From the NCBI GenBank assembly GCA_940671915.1, contig CALNVZ010003426.1, positions 14,346,512 through 14,410,511 on the forward strand: 64,000 bases of DNA, in the 5' to 3' direction. The translations under genes and the position numbers were made by a program. Origin of the DNA: Paracentrotus lividus. Its lineage: Eukaryota; Echinodermata; Echinoidea; Camarodonta; Echinidae. The notes beneath the pieces were generated by a model. The model saw nothing but the letters and a program-made list of their open reading frames with translations, made no database searches and was not told the DNA's origin. Within the stretch, counting starts at the first letter, position 1. Each line of letters starts with the position of its first letter. Below, in pieces: positions 11,081 to 21,923 of this stretch.

Positions 11081-11188
11081 ATGGTGAATTACTTTGCAGT
11101 AGACTGTAATCATACTAGTGAGAGTCATAATTGCAGTTATTTTCGATTTCCAAAGAAGGAAAATGCCGATTACAAATTGTGGGTGTAG
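11081..11188 (+). pseudogene. THAP zinc-finger remnant of a transposase
   Basis: The 35-codon frame reads MVNYFAVDCNHTSESHNC, then SYFRFPKKENADYKLWV, then a stop. This is the N-terminal half of a THAP domain: the usual start is MVxxCAVxxCxN and the FxFPK block follows at the normal distance. The first zinc-binding Cys is replaced by Phe (residue 5), while Cys9 is kept. The stop falls where the domain would continue to its CxxH pair, so the fold is incomplete. It sits between TTAA-type element ends, which suggests a relic of that element's transposase rather than a host THAP gene. Confidence 0.65.
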
Positions 11189-11600
11189 TGAGCAGGTGCT
11201 GTGCTGATCGTAGCGTGAACCCGTTACTATGGTTCCGAGCCGTTGATCTGCTCGTGACGTCATGACTTTGTCGACGAATAAAGCAAATTATACTCGAAAT
11301 CTTGTTTTAGTGTCTTTATTTCATAATATAAGTATAAAAAAGCTAAGTCGGGGATCCGACTCATGATAGCGCTTACGTGGAAAACCAATGGGGATTCTCT
11401 TGTGTGCGTGTTACACACAGATCGTTCGCATTATTCACGCCGTAACCTCCGGCGTGCGAAACTCTCAGCAGAGGTCTAAACGGCAGTTACATTACACTTC
11501 ATTCAAAAATTTTCAATGAAATTCATCGGAAATAATGAAAGCAATGTCACAAGATCTCTCACACATATCTTTTAGTGCAATGTGGACAACATGAGACTAT

Positions 11601-11842
11601 AGGCCTCGTCACACCGAGTCCGGTCCGGGTCACGGCACGGGCCCGTTCCGGTTCAACACTGGGCAAAAACGGTCGAAATGAATCGGCCGTGTACTATTGC
11701 AATGAGACTGGTCACAACAAACACGGGCTATGCCGTACTAGCCGGAACGGCAACCGGTACGGTTTTTATGGGATCGCTCATGGAGCGATTTGAGACGGTT
11801 TGCCGTACCGGTCACCGGACCGGACTCGGTGTGACGAGGCCT
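11601..11842. mobile_element. Harbinger-like MITE, 27-bp perfect termini, TAT duplication
   Basis: The termini begin AGGCCTCGTCACACCGAG and are perfect inverted repeats over 27 bp. The flanks carry TAT on both sides. The unoccupied version of the same site is seen in copy 2 of the host element near 31417 (GAGACTATTTTTGATCGG), which confirms a 3-bp duplication. Three-bp duplications are typical of PIF/Harbinger. The 242-bp interior is non-coding, with many CGGNACGG words. Confidence 0.88.
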
Positions 11843-11910
11843 TATATTTGATCGGTTTTGTGCCAATTCCTTATTTGTTACCAAAACTGTACACCAGGTT
11901 TTATAAATAA

Positions 11911-12490
11911 TGTCATTTTACTGCCTCTCTTGTAAAATGCACGACTGATTATTAATAAGCCAACATTTAAATGAATTAAAATTACTTGCAGTTTTAATCT
12001 GCAATTTTCTTAGATACAATTTGATTGATATCATGACGTGCATGCTCATGCACTTTGTAATTCTTAAAACAAACAAAACAAACAAACAACAACAAAGCAA
12101 AAAAAATTAGGAAATGGGCATGTGCCCCTTGTTTTGGGCACCGACTGGATCGCCCTTGGTGCTTCTCATCTTGTAACTTTACTGCCTCTCTTAAACAAAA
12201 TGCACGACTGATTGTTAATAAGCCAATGTTGAATTAAATTGAATCTACTTGCAGTCTCATTTTTCAAATGATAATCGTGCAATTATAACGTGGCTTTTCT
12301 CTCTTAAGGTATATTTAAAGGTTGAAGAAATATTCTATTAAAGGTTTACCAAAACATGGAAGATAATATTCTTACATTTAAAAAAAACATTCATCAGCTT
12401 TAAAAAGAAAAAAAAAATTGCAGATAATTAGTCATAAATATCATAAAATACGACAAGTGACACACAATGATACGCAACCAAAAAATCGGC
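11911..12490. repeat. Dispersed repeat, segmental copy 1
   Basis: About 11990-12490 is nearly identical over long stretches to 18730-19205. Shared landmarks include GAAATGGGCATGTGCCCCTT and CCAATGTTGAATTAAATTGA. A partial extra copy of the middle block begins at 11911. No reading frame is conserved between copies, so it is treated as non-coding duplicated sequence. Confidence 0.85.
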
Positions 12491-12620
12491 TAAGTCCCCC
12501 TCCCACTTAAAAAAAAATGCTCTGCAGCCCGTTTATGAACCTGAATTTGTCTCGGCACAACTGCTATGCATATTTAAAGAAACTGTAGAATATAATTTTG
12601 TAAGATTTGTAATTACTCAC

Positions 12621-12699
12621 CTAATGCAATTAAAGACCCCAACAATAAAACCGCAACTGTAACTCCAGTCGCTACCTTTTTAATCGTAATTTCATCCAT
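12621..12699 (-). CDS. Candidate first coding exon, signal-anchor protein
   Basis: On the minus strand the ATG at 12699 opens MDEITIKKVATGVTVAVL followed by LLGSLIAL. That is a short charged head with a Lys-Lys pair, then about 15 hydrophobic residues. This is the layout of a signal anchor or uncleaved signal peptide, as in type II Golgi or plasma-membrane proteins. The exon ends at 12621 in phase 1, directly before GTGAGT, a consensus donor. Downstream exons would lie at lower coordinates and were not identified. The same start is seen in the broken copy at 7160. It could instead be part of a mobile element's 5' end. Family not recognised. Confidence 0.4.
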
Positions 12700-13000
12700 C
12701 TTCCTATTGCTAAAGTGGATGAATATTGGAGAAATATTGCAGGTATTCTGAGAAGACTTGACTCCGAACTGAATGTTTATTATGGAGCGTATAGTGGTAC
12801 TGTCAACAAAGTATTCCTTTTTTTTCTTTTTTCTTTTTTTTTTTCTTCTTGTTTTGTGTTGACATGGTGATGGCAGTTTGCAATTGCGTTCAATCATCAG
12901 CCCCGTATGCTCATGAGCTCTTGACAATGGGAAAACTAATTATCCGTCTCGCGCACACCGTCGCGCGCCGCCACGCTTTCATGCACTCTGAAAGAGCACA
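12700..13000 (-). promoter_or_regulatory. Conserved upstream flank of the signal-anchor exon
   Basis: This stretch lies 5' of the exon on the minus strand. It is conserved in the split copy A (7160-7203 plus 9246-9500). It includes TGCAATTGCGTTCAATCATC and a CpG-rich block around 12950-12970. The conservation suggests it duplicated with the exon, as a 5' UTR or promoter region. No TATA box was assigned. Confidence 0.4.
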
Positions 13001-13281
13001 TTTTCTCATTAAAAAGTGCCCCCCCTTTTTTTATAGTCTCTGATTAAAGTCCTAGTATGTACAATTTGTTTTTGAAAAAGAGGCACTATAGAAATTAATA
13101 AATGCCCCCCTTTTGTCTTCATTGTGTCTTTTTAAACTGCAAATTTTCCACTCGGTCGCCAAACGACCTCGCAATAAATTTAAGGAATACCAAAGAATTT
13201 ATGTCGTGTTTTTATCGTGTATTAGGTTTCGCGACTACCAGGCTGAAGTCCGCACAAACGGCAAACCCTTCACTAAGGGGG
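13001..13281. other. No gene recognised
   Basis: Short C and T runs and AT-rich filler up to the left end of the next element. Confidence 0.5.
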
Positions 13282-14283
13282 CCGTCACACTGAGGTCGTT
13301 CTATAACGTTCTTGCCCGTTCTTGCCCGTTCTTTAAAAAATTGCTGAACGGGCTTTGGTCGGGTTGGAACTTATAATTTTGAAAAATAATTTCTTGAATA
13401 CGATACTAGGCAGTTCTCGTTACGTCAATTCCGTCTTTATCGCGTCCGCAATACGTTGTTATCCAGTTCAGACCGAGTAAACGGCTCGTTCACTCTATAC
13501 CGTTCGTAGCACGTCCAAACCGTCACTAAAAGTGCCTATGCGCAGCATGATAAAAGGTAGATACCATGTTCGTAGTACGTCCTTCTCGTTCAGAGTAAGT
13601 CCTACCCGTTTAAGGAACGTTGTCACTACGTTTAATTCTAGAACTTGAAGCCAGTACGATTTTTTTGAACATGTTCAAAAAAATCGGAATGCCTTTCCGT
13701 TCTCTCCGTTCGGGCCCGTTCGCCAAGTTCGTAAACAGATTGTAAACGGTCTGTACTAGATTCTAAAAGGTCTGCACTACGTTCAGTCCGTTTGTAAACA
13801 GATTGAGTCCGTTCACCAAGAACTACCTAGAACGCAGTGAGAACTATCTCAGTGTGACGGGAATTATGACATGCCGTTCTGTTTAAAAATTGAAACGTAT
13901 GTTCGTAGTACGTCCTTCTCGTTCAGAGTAAGTCCTACCCGTTTAAGGAACGTTGTCACTACGTTTAATTTTAGAACTTGAATAATTGATATACAATGCT
14001 CGTTTGTATGACGTCCTAGCACATCTTTAGAACGATTTAAGTACGGCAATTTCGTTTGTAGTACGTCCATCTCGTTTCAGGTACGTTGCCACCCCGTTAA
14101 ATTTTAGGACGAGATGGGCGCCCGATTTTTTTAAACACTTTTTTGGAAATCCGACCGAGCTAGTCCATGAAGTTCGTAAACAGATCGTAAGAAGTATTTA
14201 CTACGTCCACTCAGTTTACACACAGACTATGCCCGTTCGGCAAAATTTGCAAGGACGTAGTAGGAACGAGCTCAGTGTGACGG
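13282..14283. mobile_element. Harbinger-type element with internal duplication, CGTTC-saturated
   Basis: The ends are CCGTCACACTGAG (13282-13294) and CTCAGTGTGACGG (14271-14283). A further right end lies at 13848-13860. An ~80-bp block starting GTTCGTAGTACGTCC is present at about 13566 and 13898, so part of the element is duplicated in tandem. The whole interior is packed with CGTTC, CCCGTTC and GTACGTCC words. The termini resemble those of the MITE at 11601. No transposase is seen. Confidence 0.75.
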
Positions 14284-14403
14284 GGGTATTAAGACTCTCC
14301 GACTTCGTTTCATCTGAGCCGCCAAAGTACGAAAAAATATATATATATATATATATATTTAAAAATAGCAGTTATTCATTTACCCTGACTACTTCGTTCG
14401 TGT

Positions 14404-14580
14404 CAACAAAAACACGATTTTCTTCTTCTTCTTTAAAATAAAGGTGTCGTGTGAGGAAAATTAAAAAGGGAATCATCCAAATGCTTTCGGACGTTATTAA
14501 AGAGCGCCCTCTTTCGCCTAGAGACATACAGCATACATGGCATAATGTTAAAAGTCATGATCCATTTGGGTTCTGCACAT
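14404..14580. repeat. Dispersed repeat, second segmental block, copy 1
   Basis: It aligns with 19265-19430, sharing AATAAAGGTGTCG and TAAAGAGCGCCCT. In the other copy this block follows the 18730-19205 block after only about 60 bp. Here the two blocks are separated by about 1.9 kb that includes the signal-anchor exon and the 13282-14283 element. Confidence 0.75.
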
Positions 14581-14694
14581 ATTAAAATAGGCCTATGCTT
14601 TCACCAAGATTTTATTTTTTCTTCAACTTCAACTTTTTACAGTTAGATTAACTTTAATCGATTAATTGCGTTTTTATTCTGTTACCAACTCATA

Positions 14695-16547
14695 GAGTGT
14701 GTCCCACAAAAAATGCTAATGGCACTTTAGATGGGTAGGGTAAATGCAGGTAATATGGGCCCCCTAAGCTCATTTGCCTAATTTGCATAAAATTACGAAA
14801 TGACACTCGGTCTAATCTTTGTTAATATGAATCAATAACTACTGCTCTAACTTTTATTGAGAAGAAAAACAATTATCCCCAACCCCCCTGTCTGCAATAT
14901 TCAAATGTTGACGTCATTACCAAAGTGCCCATATTACCTGCATGTGCAGGTAATATGGGCACATGTATTTAATGTATGTTTTAAAAACTACAATGACTCT
15001 ACCATGTCTGGAATTTGCTTAAAATGTTGAAAATCATTAACTTTAAGATATAATTTGAAATCATAATACCCTTCAGTAAATCCTTGGACTATTTACTTCA
15101 TTGTTATGTATTTTGTATTTTATATCTTTTCTTTTTTTCTTTTTTTTTTATTATTTAAATATTATTTTCATTATACATGTCAATATAGGCCTAAAAATAA
15201 CTTATTTAAATTAATTATATAATGTGAATATACCAAAAAAATCGTAGCAAAGAGATTGATGCCTCATCCCAATACTAATTACCAGAATCATTTCCGCCAT
15301 TTTGGATGTCCCATATTACCTGCACTAATGTTGCTGTGTCAGGCAAGCATTCAATGCCACACTGCACCCCTTCACTAAAACAAATTGACCTGTACACGCT
15401 AGTATGGTCAATATGAAACTATATGCTTACTCTCTTTCACTATCACATTCTGGGTTAATATCAAATTTTACATCAGGGTAAAAAAATGCCATAAGTTTTA
15501 CCTACCTTGTTGGTTTTCAACAATTTTCTCAGAGAAATGTCGGCATCAGATGCTCTCACGACGATATATTTTCGTATACAGTTCATATGAACAACATTAT
15601 GGTACTCACACCGGTCACCGGTCACCGGTCGACGGTCACGACATGATTTGCTTCAGGTGGCCCATATTACCTGCTGGCCCATATTACCTGCATGTACCCT
15701 ATATTATTAAAATTACATTATTATATTGCGTATATCTTTGCACCCGTGAATTTCAACTCCTTTTCTACAACTGGAGGAAATTTTATGTGATATGGTCCAA
15801 GAATCACAAAGATATGAGCATTTTGTCATTACACATCAGGAAACCTCTCAATCCAAGTTTGTATTGAGTATTACTGGATGTATTGAATAACACAAACCCA
15901 AGTTTGATCATTAATACTTTGAAAAAATATTTCTGTAGTAATTATGAAATTTATATCACTGTAAAGTGCAACTCATTACCATTTTAATGATACCTCTCTG
16001 AGCTCACCAATATCATGTATCACTGAACCACGTTGTTTTTAATACGTCTCGCCAAATTGTGAGCGGTTCACTTTCACGCACATTGATGATCAAAGTTGGG
16101 TTTCCTTTGAATAACGCATCTCAAGAAGCGTGAAAGTGAACACTCACAATTTTGCAAGACTTTTTCAGAACAATGGGGTTCAGCGATGCGTGATATTGGT
16201 GAGCTGAGAGACATATCAATAGAATGATAATGACTTGCACTTTACAGTGATATAAATTTCATAATCACTACTGAAATATTTGTCAAATTATTAGTGATCA
16301 AACTTGGGTTTCTTTTATTCGATATACCCGGTGTTACTTAATACAAAACTTGGATGGAGAGGTTTCCTGATGTGTGATGAACAAATGCTCATATCTTTGT
16401 GATTATTGGACCATATCACAAAAAATTTTATCCAGTTGCAGAAAATGAATTTTAGTTTACGGGTGTAAAGATATTTATAATATAATATTGTAATTTCAAT
16501 GTTATACCCATATAAAGTGCCATTAGCATTTTTTGTGGGACACACTG
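14695..16547. mobile_element. Tc1/mariner-type palindromic element with nested inserts
   Basis: The termini GTGTGTCCCACAAAAAATGC (left) and its complement (right) are flanked by TA. After allowing for a nested insertion of ~950 bp in the left arm, the two arms pair over about 400 bp around a ~48-bp loop at 16081-16128. There is no transposase frame. TA flanks and CAGTGTGTCCCA-like tips are usual for non-autonomous Tc1/mariner elements. Confidence 0.85.
14743..15696. mobile_element. Tandem/nested MITE cluster with TGCAGGTAATATGGGC ends
   Basis: The 16-bp tip TGCAGGTAATATGGGC occurs in plus orientation at 14745 and 14945, and in reverse at 14927, 15309, 15659 and 15677. Two units meet tip to tip at 14927-14960 with only two bases between them. 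The block sits within the left arm of the 14695-16547 palindrome and appears to have TA at its outer edges. It is non-coding. It looks like repeated insertion of one family into or beside itself. Confidence 0.75.
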
Positions 16548-16604
16548 TATAATAAACAATAATTACAATCGTATAGCAATAACACAATTATCACAATTTT
16601 ATAA

Positions 16605-17621
16605 TGGGGCAAGTCCAAGCTATTTTGCGGGGTAACAAACGAGACATTCAAAGCCAAAAATAGGGCTTGTTTGAAAAATCTTAAATGAAATCTGAATCCT
16701 TAAGTATATTCATGAAGGTACTAAGAATCTTTGAAAAAAAAACATAAAAAAATAGTTGAAATAATTCAATTCATATTTAATGTATTTTATTCGTCGGTAA
16801 CAAACGGGACCAGAAAAAAATGGTGTTTTCAAATTTTGACTTTGTTCACATATAACTTTTAATTTTAAAAGTAATTGAAACTTTCATAGTCTTCTCCTCT
16901 TAAACATGTAATAAACATTGTTATGACATATTTTAACGTTAATACAACTTCGAGTTTTCTGGCAAGGTCAAGTTCTAAAAAAATATGTCAGGTAACACAC
17001 GGGACACGTAACACGAGACAATTATTTCCTGTAATATTTTTCATTAAACAATTGGTGTAGCCAAGGCGTAGCAACATCTTTTGTTAAAACTCTCTCTGAT
17101 AAAACAAAATAAACTTAATACAAAACACAAAATAATGTTTAAAAAAAAAAATTGTTCTTTCATTTCTAAAGGTGGGACGTTGAGTAATAAAAACGCATGA
17201 TTTTACATCAGCTCAGTAACTTTTGTGAGACTTTTTCTGAGACCTGAATATTTTAAGTCTAAAATTATGGAAAGCTATGTGCTAGGTTCGTGATATTTTC
17301 ACCAGAGTTAGCCAAGAAAATATGAAAACAGAATATACATACTTTTTGGTTGTCCTCTTATGACAAATCTCTTTTTTAAATGGTTGAAAATAGCATTTAT
17401 TTTTTATGTATTTTTTTTCATGAATATTAATGAGCTTTGTAACGTCATATGACCTTGAAATGACTTTTTGACTTCATTTGCATTAAGTTCATTTCATACC
17501 CTTTATGATGATATATGACACATTATGTATATCTTTACAAACCCACTAACACATTTGACACAAAAATGGTCAAAAAGTAGAAAAATCACCACCTTGGGAA
17601 CAAATAGCGTAGACTTGCCCA
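16605..17621. mobile_element. Inverted-repeat element with GTAACAAACGGGAC words
   Basis: The left tip TGGGGCAAGTCCAAGCTATT is answered by AAATAGCGTAGACTTGCCCA at the right. Inside, the word GGTAACAAACGAGAC and relatives (GGTAACAAACGGGACC, GGTAACACACGGGACACG) recur. There is no coding capacity. It abuts the next element. Superfamily unknown. Confidence 0.65.
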
Positions 17622-17637
17622 TTGATAGGACCTATAG

Positions 17638-18599
17638 TAGGGGAGAGATGGGTTAGTTGGAACACGGGGTTAGTTGAAACATTGTAATTTTCTCTAACGG
17701 CTATAAATATATTTATGCAAATCTACCCTCAGGTTGTTACTATTAGCATCTGCCATCCACCACATTTTAGACAGCACATATGCTACAAGCCTCGTGAAGT
17801 TAGAAAGCAATGTTTGTTTTTTCACCTTCTGAGTAAATTTTGTCACTTTTATAAGTGTTTTATTATCTCAGAGAAGATCATAAATTAATTTTGCCAGTTT
17901 TTGAGTAACAAACAGTTATACCAAGCTACAAAACAAGGTTAAATACATGGCATGTTGTTTTCCCTCTTTTGTGCTGTAAGCTTACAAATGTCATATGGGC
18001 CTGGCCCTCTGGGGTTAGTTGGAACATTTTGAACGGGGTTAGTTGGAACATGCACTAGCTGAATAAAGCAATAAAAATCACATCATCCATTGAAGTGTTC
18101 CGAAATATTCCTATACAATATATTAGTGCACATTGGACAATTTTATTTTGATTTAAACAAAATATATTGCAGAATGCTAATTCACAGGACTTTAGAATAT
18201 CTATATGTGAGTGGATGCTATAATAAAACATAAAGTAAAAAACAAAATTTGAACGCCAATCTTGAATATTTCAATTGGAATCAAGAAAGCAAGTTAGCTG
18301 AACCCATGCAATAATGTTGTTGGTATTTTAAATATAATTCTAAAGATACCATGCACAATGTTTCAACTAACCCCATACCTTATTCCAACTAACCCTGTGT
18401 GTTGGGTTAGTTGGATCACTTGAAATGGTCTTGTTAAAGATGGATTTTTTTTCCCTGAGCCATCACCAAGTTTAAGAATTTTATGGGGTTCATTTGTAGC
18501 ATACATATATACACTCCAGCTGATTGTTTATTGTTTCTTTTGCTTTTGTTTTACGGCCATTTTTGTGAAAAATGTTCCATATAACCCCGCTCTCCCCTA
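17638..18599. mobile_element. Inverted-repeat element saturated with GGTTAGTTGGAACA
   Basis: The tips TAGGGGAGAGATGGGTTAG and CCCCGCTCTCCCCTA form inverted ends. The word GGTTAGTTGGAACA or a close form occurs repeatedly in both orientations (for example near 17650, 17670, 18015, 18035, and reversed near 18360-18395). No coding frame or transposase is seen. Superfamily unknown. Confidence 0.7.
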
Positions 18600-18729
18600 T
18601 ATTGTACGAATTCTTTGCTAAATATACAAGGTGCATAGCTGTATATGTCACAGAGTTTAGCTGGTTAACTTTTATCATTCACTGATTAATTTCAAATTTT
18701 TTATTTGTGATCTGTCAAAGTTAGGGAGC

Positions 18730-19205
18730 GTTTAATTTGCAATTTTCTTAGATATAATTTGCTTGATATAAAAATGCATGCTCATGCATTTTGACATTCT
18801 TAAAACAAAAACAAAAACAAAAACAAACAAAAAAAAAACTTAGGAAATGGGCATGTGCCCCTTGTTTTGGGCACCGACTGGATCGCCCTTGTTCCTTCTC
18901 ATCTTGTAACTTTACTGCCTCTCTTTAAAAATGCACGACTGATTATTAATAAGCCAATGTTGAATTAAATTGAATCTACTTGCAGTCTCATTTTTCAAAT
19001 GATAATCGTGCAATTATAACGTGGCTTTTCTCTCTTAAGGTATATTTAAAGGTTGAAGAAATATATTCTATTAAAGGTTTACCAAAACATGGAAGATAAT
19101 ATTCTTACATTTAACAAAAGATTAATCAGCTTTAGTTTAATTTACAGATAATTAGTATTAAAAAAATACGACAAGTGACACTGACACAATTATATGCGCC
19201 AAAAC
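18730..19205. repeat. Dispersed repeat, segmental copy 2
   Basis: This is the partner of 11990-12490, with long near-identical runs. The main difference is the length of an AAAAC microsatellite near 18800. Confidence 0.85.
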
Positions 19206-19264
19206 ATCCTCACTATCATGTTCATTGTCAATTCTATTTTGGCTTTATTACCCTAAGCGTCTTA

Positions 19265-19430
19265 TAGCCATGAAAACACCTTTTCCCCCTTCTTCTTTTA
19301 ATAAAGGTGTCGCGTGAGGGGGGAGGGGGAGAAAAGAGGATCCTCAAAAATATGTTTTTGGACTTGGATAAAGAGCGCCCTATTTCAATTAAAGACATCA
19401 TGATGTTGGAAGTCATGTTCCATTTTGCCG
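19265..19430. repeat. Second segmental block, copy 2
   Basis: This is the partner of 14404-14580, with clearer divergence than the 18730 block. A minus-strand frame runs through part of it but is not conserved in the partner. Confidence 0.7.
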
Positions 19431-19458
19431 TGTAGATTTACATAAAAATTACTAAGTA

Positions 19459-21125
19459 CACTGTTCGTCATGAAGGTGGAACATTTTTTTTCTGTTGCTC
19501 CGGCTTTAATTTCTTGAATGTGTTGGTCACCGCTTTCACTTTCCAGGATCCGTGCTATATCTTGGACCTTCTCTCAACCTTTCGCGGGGATTTTTCTCCC
19601 AAAAAATTTGCCACCCCAGAAGATGGCCATTTTCGTAATTGTTTTTTGTTTTTGTTTTGGGGGCCTCTTTTTGTTTACGCGACACACCAAGGCCCCCTTC
19701 AGTCCTACCCTGGAAACACGTCTGAGGTGTAGAGTAGTTATTGTTCGTTAAGTTAAATCTAGTTATATGGTTACAGGCTCGACTCTTTTGTCTCGGGGAG
19801 GGGTCAAAATTTATTTTGATTTTGATTGGGGTTGAACATTGATTTAATTCAATTTTACACCATTGAAATTTCTATCTTTCCTAAATTGTATTGTAAAATA
19901 TCAGCCAAGCATAATATTAAAATAAAATATCATGAATAGTTACCATTTACAACCTTGTCATCAAGGCTAAAAAGAAAATTAGGGGAAAATGATAATAACT
20001 AAGGGTAAAGGTGGAATAAAATATTCCGAATTTTCACCAATGAACTCCTCCCCTAGACGAGAGACCCAAGCCTTTCCCCACAAATCTAGTTTTAACTTAA
20101 AAACCAATATAAAAAGTACACCTCAGGCGCGTTTCCTGGCGGAAGGACTAGGGTGCTTGATCGGCCGGGTAAACAAAAAGGGGTCGCAAAATGAGAAGAA
20201 ATGACAAAAATGGGGGTTGACAAAACTTTTTTTGAAAAAAAGTCCACGTGAAGGGTTGGGTGAATGTCCAAGATATAGCCAGGGTCCCGAAAACTAAAAG
20301 CAGGAACAAACAAATTCAAGAAATTAAAGCCAGAGCAAAATCATGTCGCTATAGCGCCAAATCAAGCCCCCCCCCCCCTCGGTCCTACCCCCAGGAAACG
20401 CGTCTGATGTGTACTGTTTATATTGTTCTTTAAGTTCAATCTAGATTTCTGGGGACAGGCTTATATTTCTTGTCTAGGGGAGGGGTTGGAGTAAAAAGCG
20501 AGATTGCTGAAAATTCGAAATATCTTATTCCATCTTTATGCTGAAAACAAAAGAAATAAAAAACAACCTTTTACCCTTAAATATCACCATTTTCCCCTTA
20601 AATTTTGTTTAGCCTTGATGACAAGGCTGAAAATAGTAATTATTGATAATATTTTATTTTGATTTATGTTTGGTTGGGATTTTACAATACAATTTAGTGA
20701 AGATAGAAATTTCCATGGTGCAAAAATAAATAAAATCAATGTTGAACCCCAATCAAAATACATTTTGACCCCTCCCCTAGACAAGAGAGTCGAGCCTATA
20801 ACCATAAATCTACATTTAATTTAAAGATCAATAACAAATCTACACCCCAGACGTGGTTCCTTGCGGTAGGACTGAGGGGGCCTTGGTGGGTCGCGTAAAA
20901 AATAGGGTCCCCAAAAATAAGAAACAATGACGAACATGGCCATCTTCTTGGGATGACAAACCTTTTTGAAGAAAAATCCCCGGGAAAGATTGAGGGAACG
21001 TCCAAGATATACCCAGGATCCCGAAAAGTGAAAGCAGTGACAAACACATTCAAGAAATCAAAACCGGAGCAACATAAAGTCGCTTGAGCCAGAAAAAAAC
21101 TATTCCACCTTTATGACGAACAGTG
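19459..21125. mobile_element. 1.67-kb multi-palindromic TA-flanked element
   Basis: The tips CACTGTTCGTCATGAAGGTG and CACCTTTATGACGAACAGTG are inverted and flanked by TA. Outer arms of about 600 bp pair (left about 19459-19990, right about 20575-21125). A further pair of partial copies sits in the centre, in opposite orientations (about 20045-20340 and 20385-20480). A related short frame is open in three of the blocks (see findings). No Tc1 DDE motif is recognised. The TA target suggests Tc1/mariner. Confidence 0.8.
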
Positions 21126-21923
21126 TATATCTCTTCAACCGTACCTCAGACTTTTGCAAATACGGTCTTAAAATGTGTGTGAGATGTCAATTAAGATATG
21201 TCCTGAAATTTCGGCGCAAGTTATTTTTGCATTGAAAGATTATCGAGAAAATTGTTAAGAGGGGCGGGACTAATTTAGCCCTAGGGTGTGTGTTGTCAGA
21301 GGGTGTGTGGATGAGGGTGTGTAAGGGATGTTTGGGTGGGTGTGAGTTTATATATATATATTTAAAAAAATAGCTCCTCAAAAAAAGATAAAAAATCATT
21401 CCTATGTTGATGTGCGTGTGTGGATGTGGGGAATGCAACGACCCAAGTCCACCAGACAAAAGGCCCCGCCCACAAGCAACGTGAATATTAATGTCCATAG
21501 AAAATGTACACTTAATTTGTTTTATGATGTTCTCTGATGTCTTTTGGCCAAATATACTTTAATTGCCCAAATTTAAAAAATGTCAATTTTTTTATTTTTT
21601 TTTTCGATTTTCTCCAAATGACCTCCTATGGACTTAGGCCTTTTTATATTCATATACTCATATATTTATGCACTCTATTTTTTCCTCAAAATACTTGTTT
21701 TGTTTTTGTTTTGTTTTTTAAGACACAGGCCTACTTTATATTGTTTGGGAGTTTGCTACCTGTGTTGTCTTTTGCTGGGCCGATTTTTTATTTTTTTTTT
21801 GTTTTTCATTGGTGCCGGCCTTTTTGTTTTGTTAAAGGGCTAAATTTTCCTGAAGGGCTTATAAATAAGCAAGGCCTAAAATATATATATATATATTTTT
21901 TTTTGGGGGGGAGGGGGGAATAT
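21126..21923. other. No gene; GT-rich and T-rich low-complexity sequence
   Basis: GTGTG-rich sequence lies at about 21285-21345, with a short TA run near 21350. T-rich sequence at 21580-21800 yields long hydrophobic open frames that look like composition artefacts. A second TA run lies near 21880. Confidence 0.55.

Larger units (their letters stand above)
10825..11899 (+). mobile_element. TTAA-flanked DNA element (Kolobok-like), copy 1
   Basis: The element starts TTAA then AGCTGGTGTA at 10821. It ends TACACCAGGT followed by TTTA, a slightly decayed match to the TACACCAGCT-TTAA end of copy 2 (29424-31478). It contains a THAP-type zinc-finger remnant at 11081 and a nested MITE at 11601-11842. 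TTAA target choice together with a THAP domain points to the Kolobok superfamily. piggyBac also uses TTAA but lacks THAP, and P elements have THAP but 7-8 bp duplications. The rest of a transposase is absent, so the copy is non-autonomous. Confidence 0.7.
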
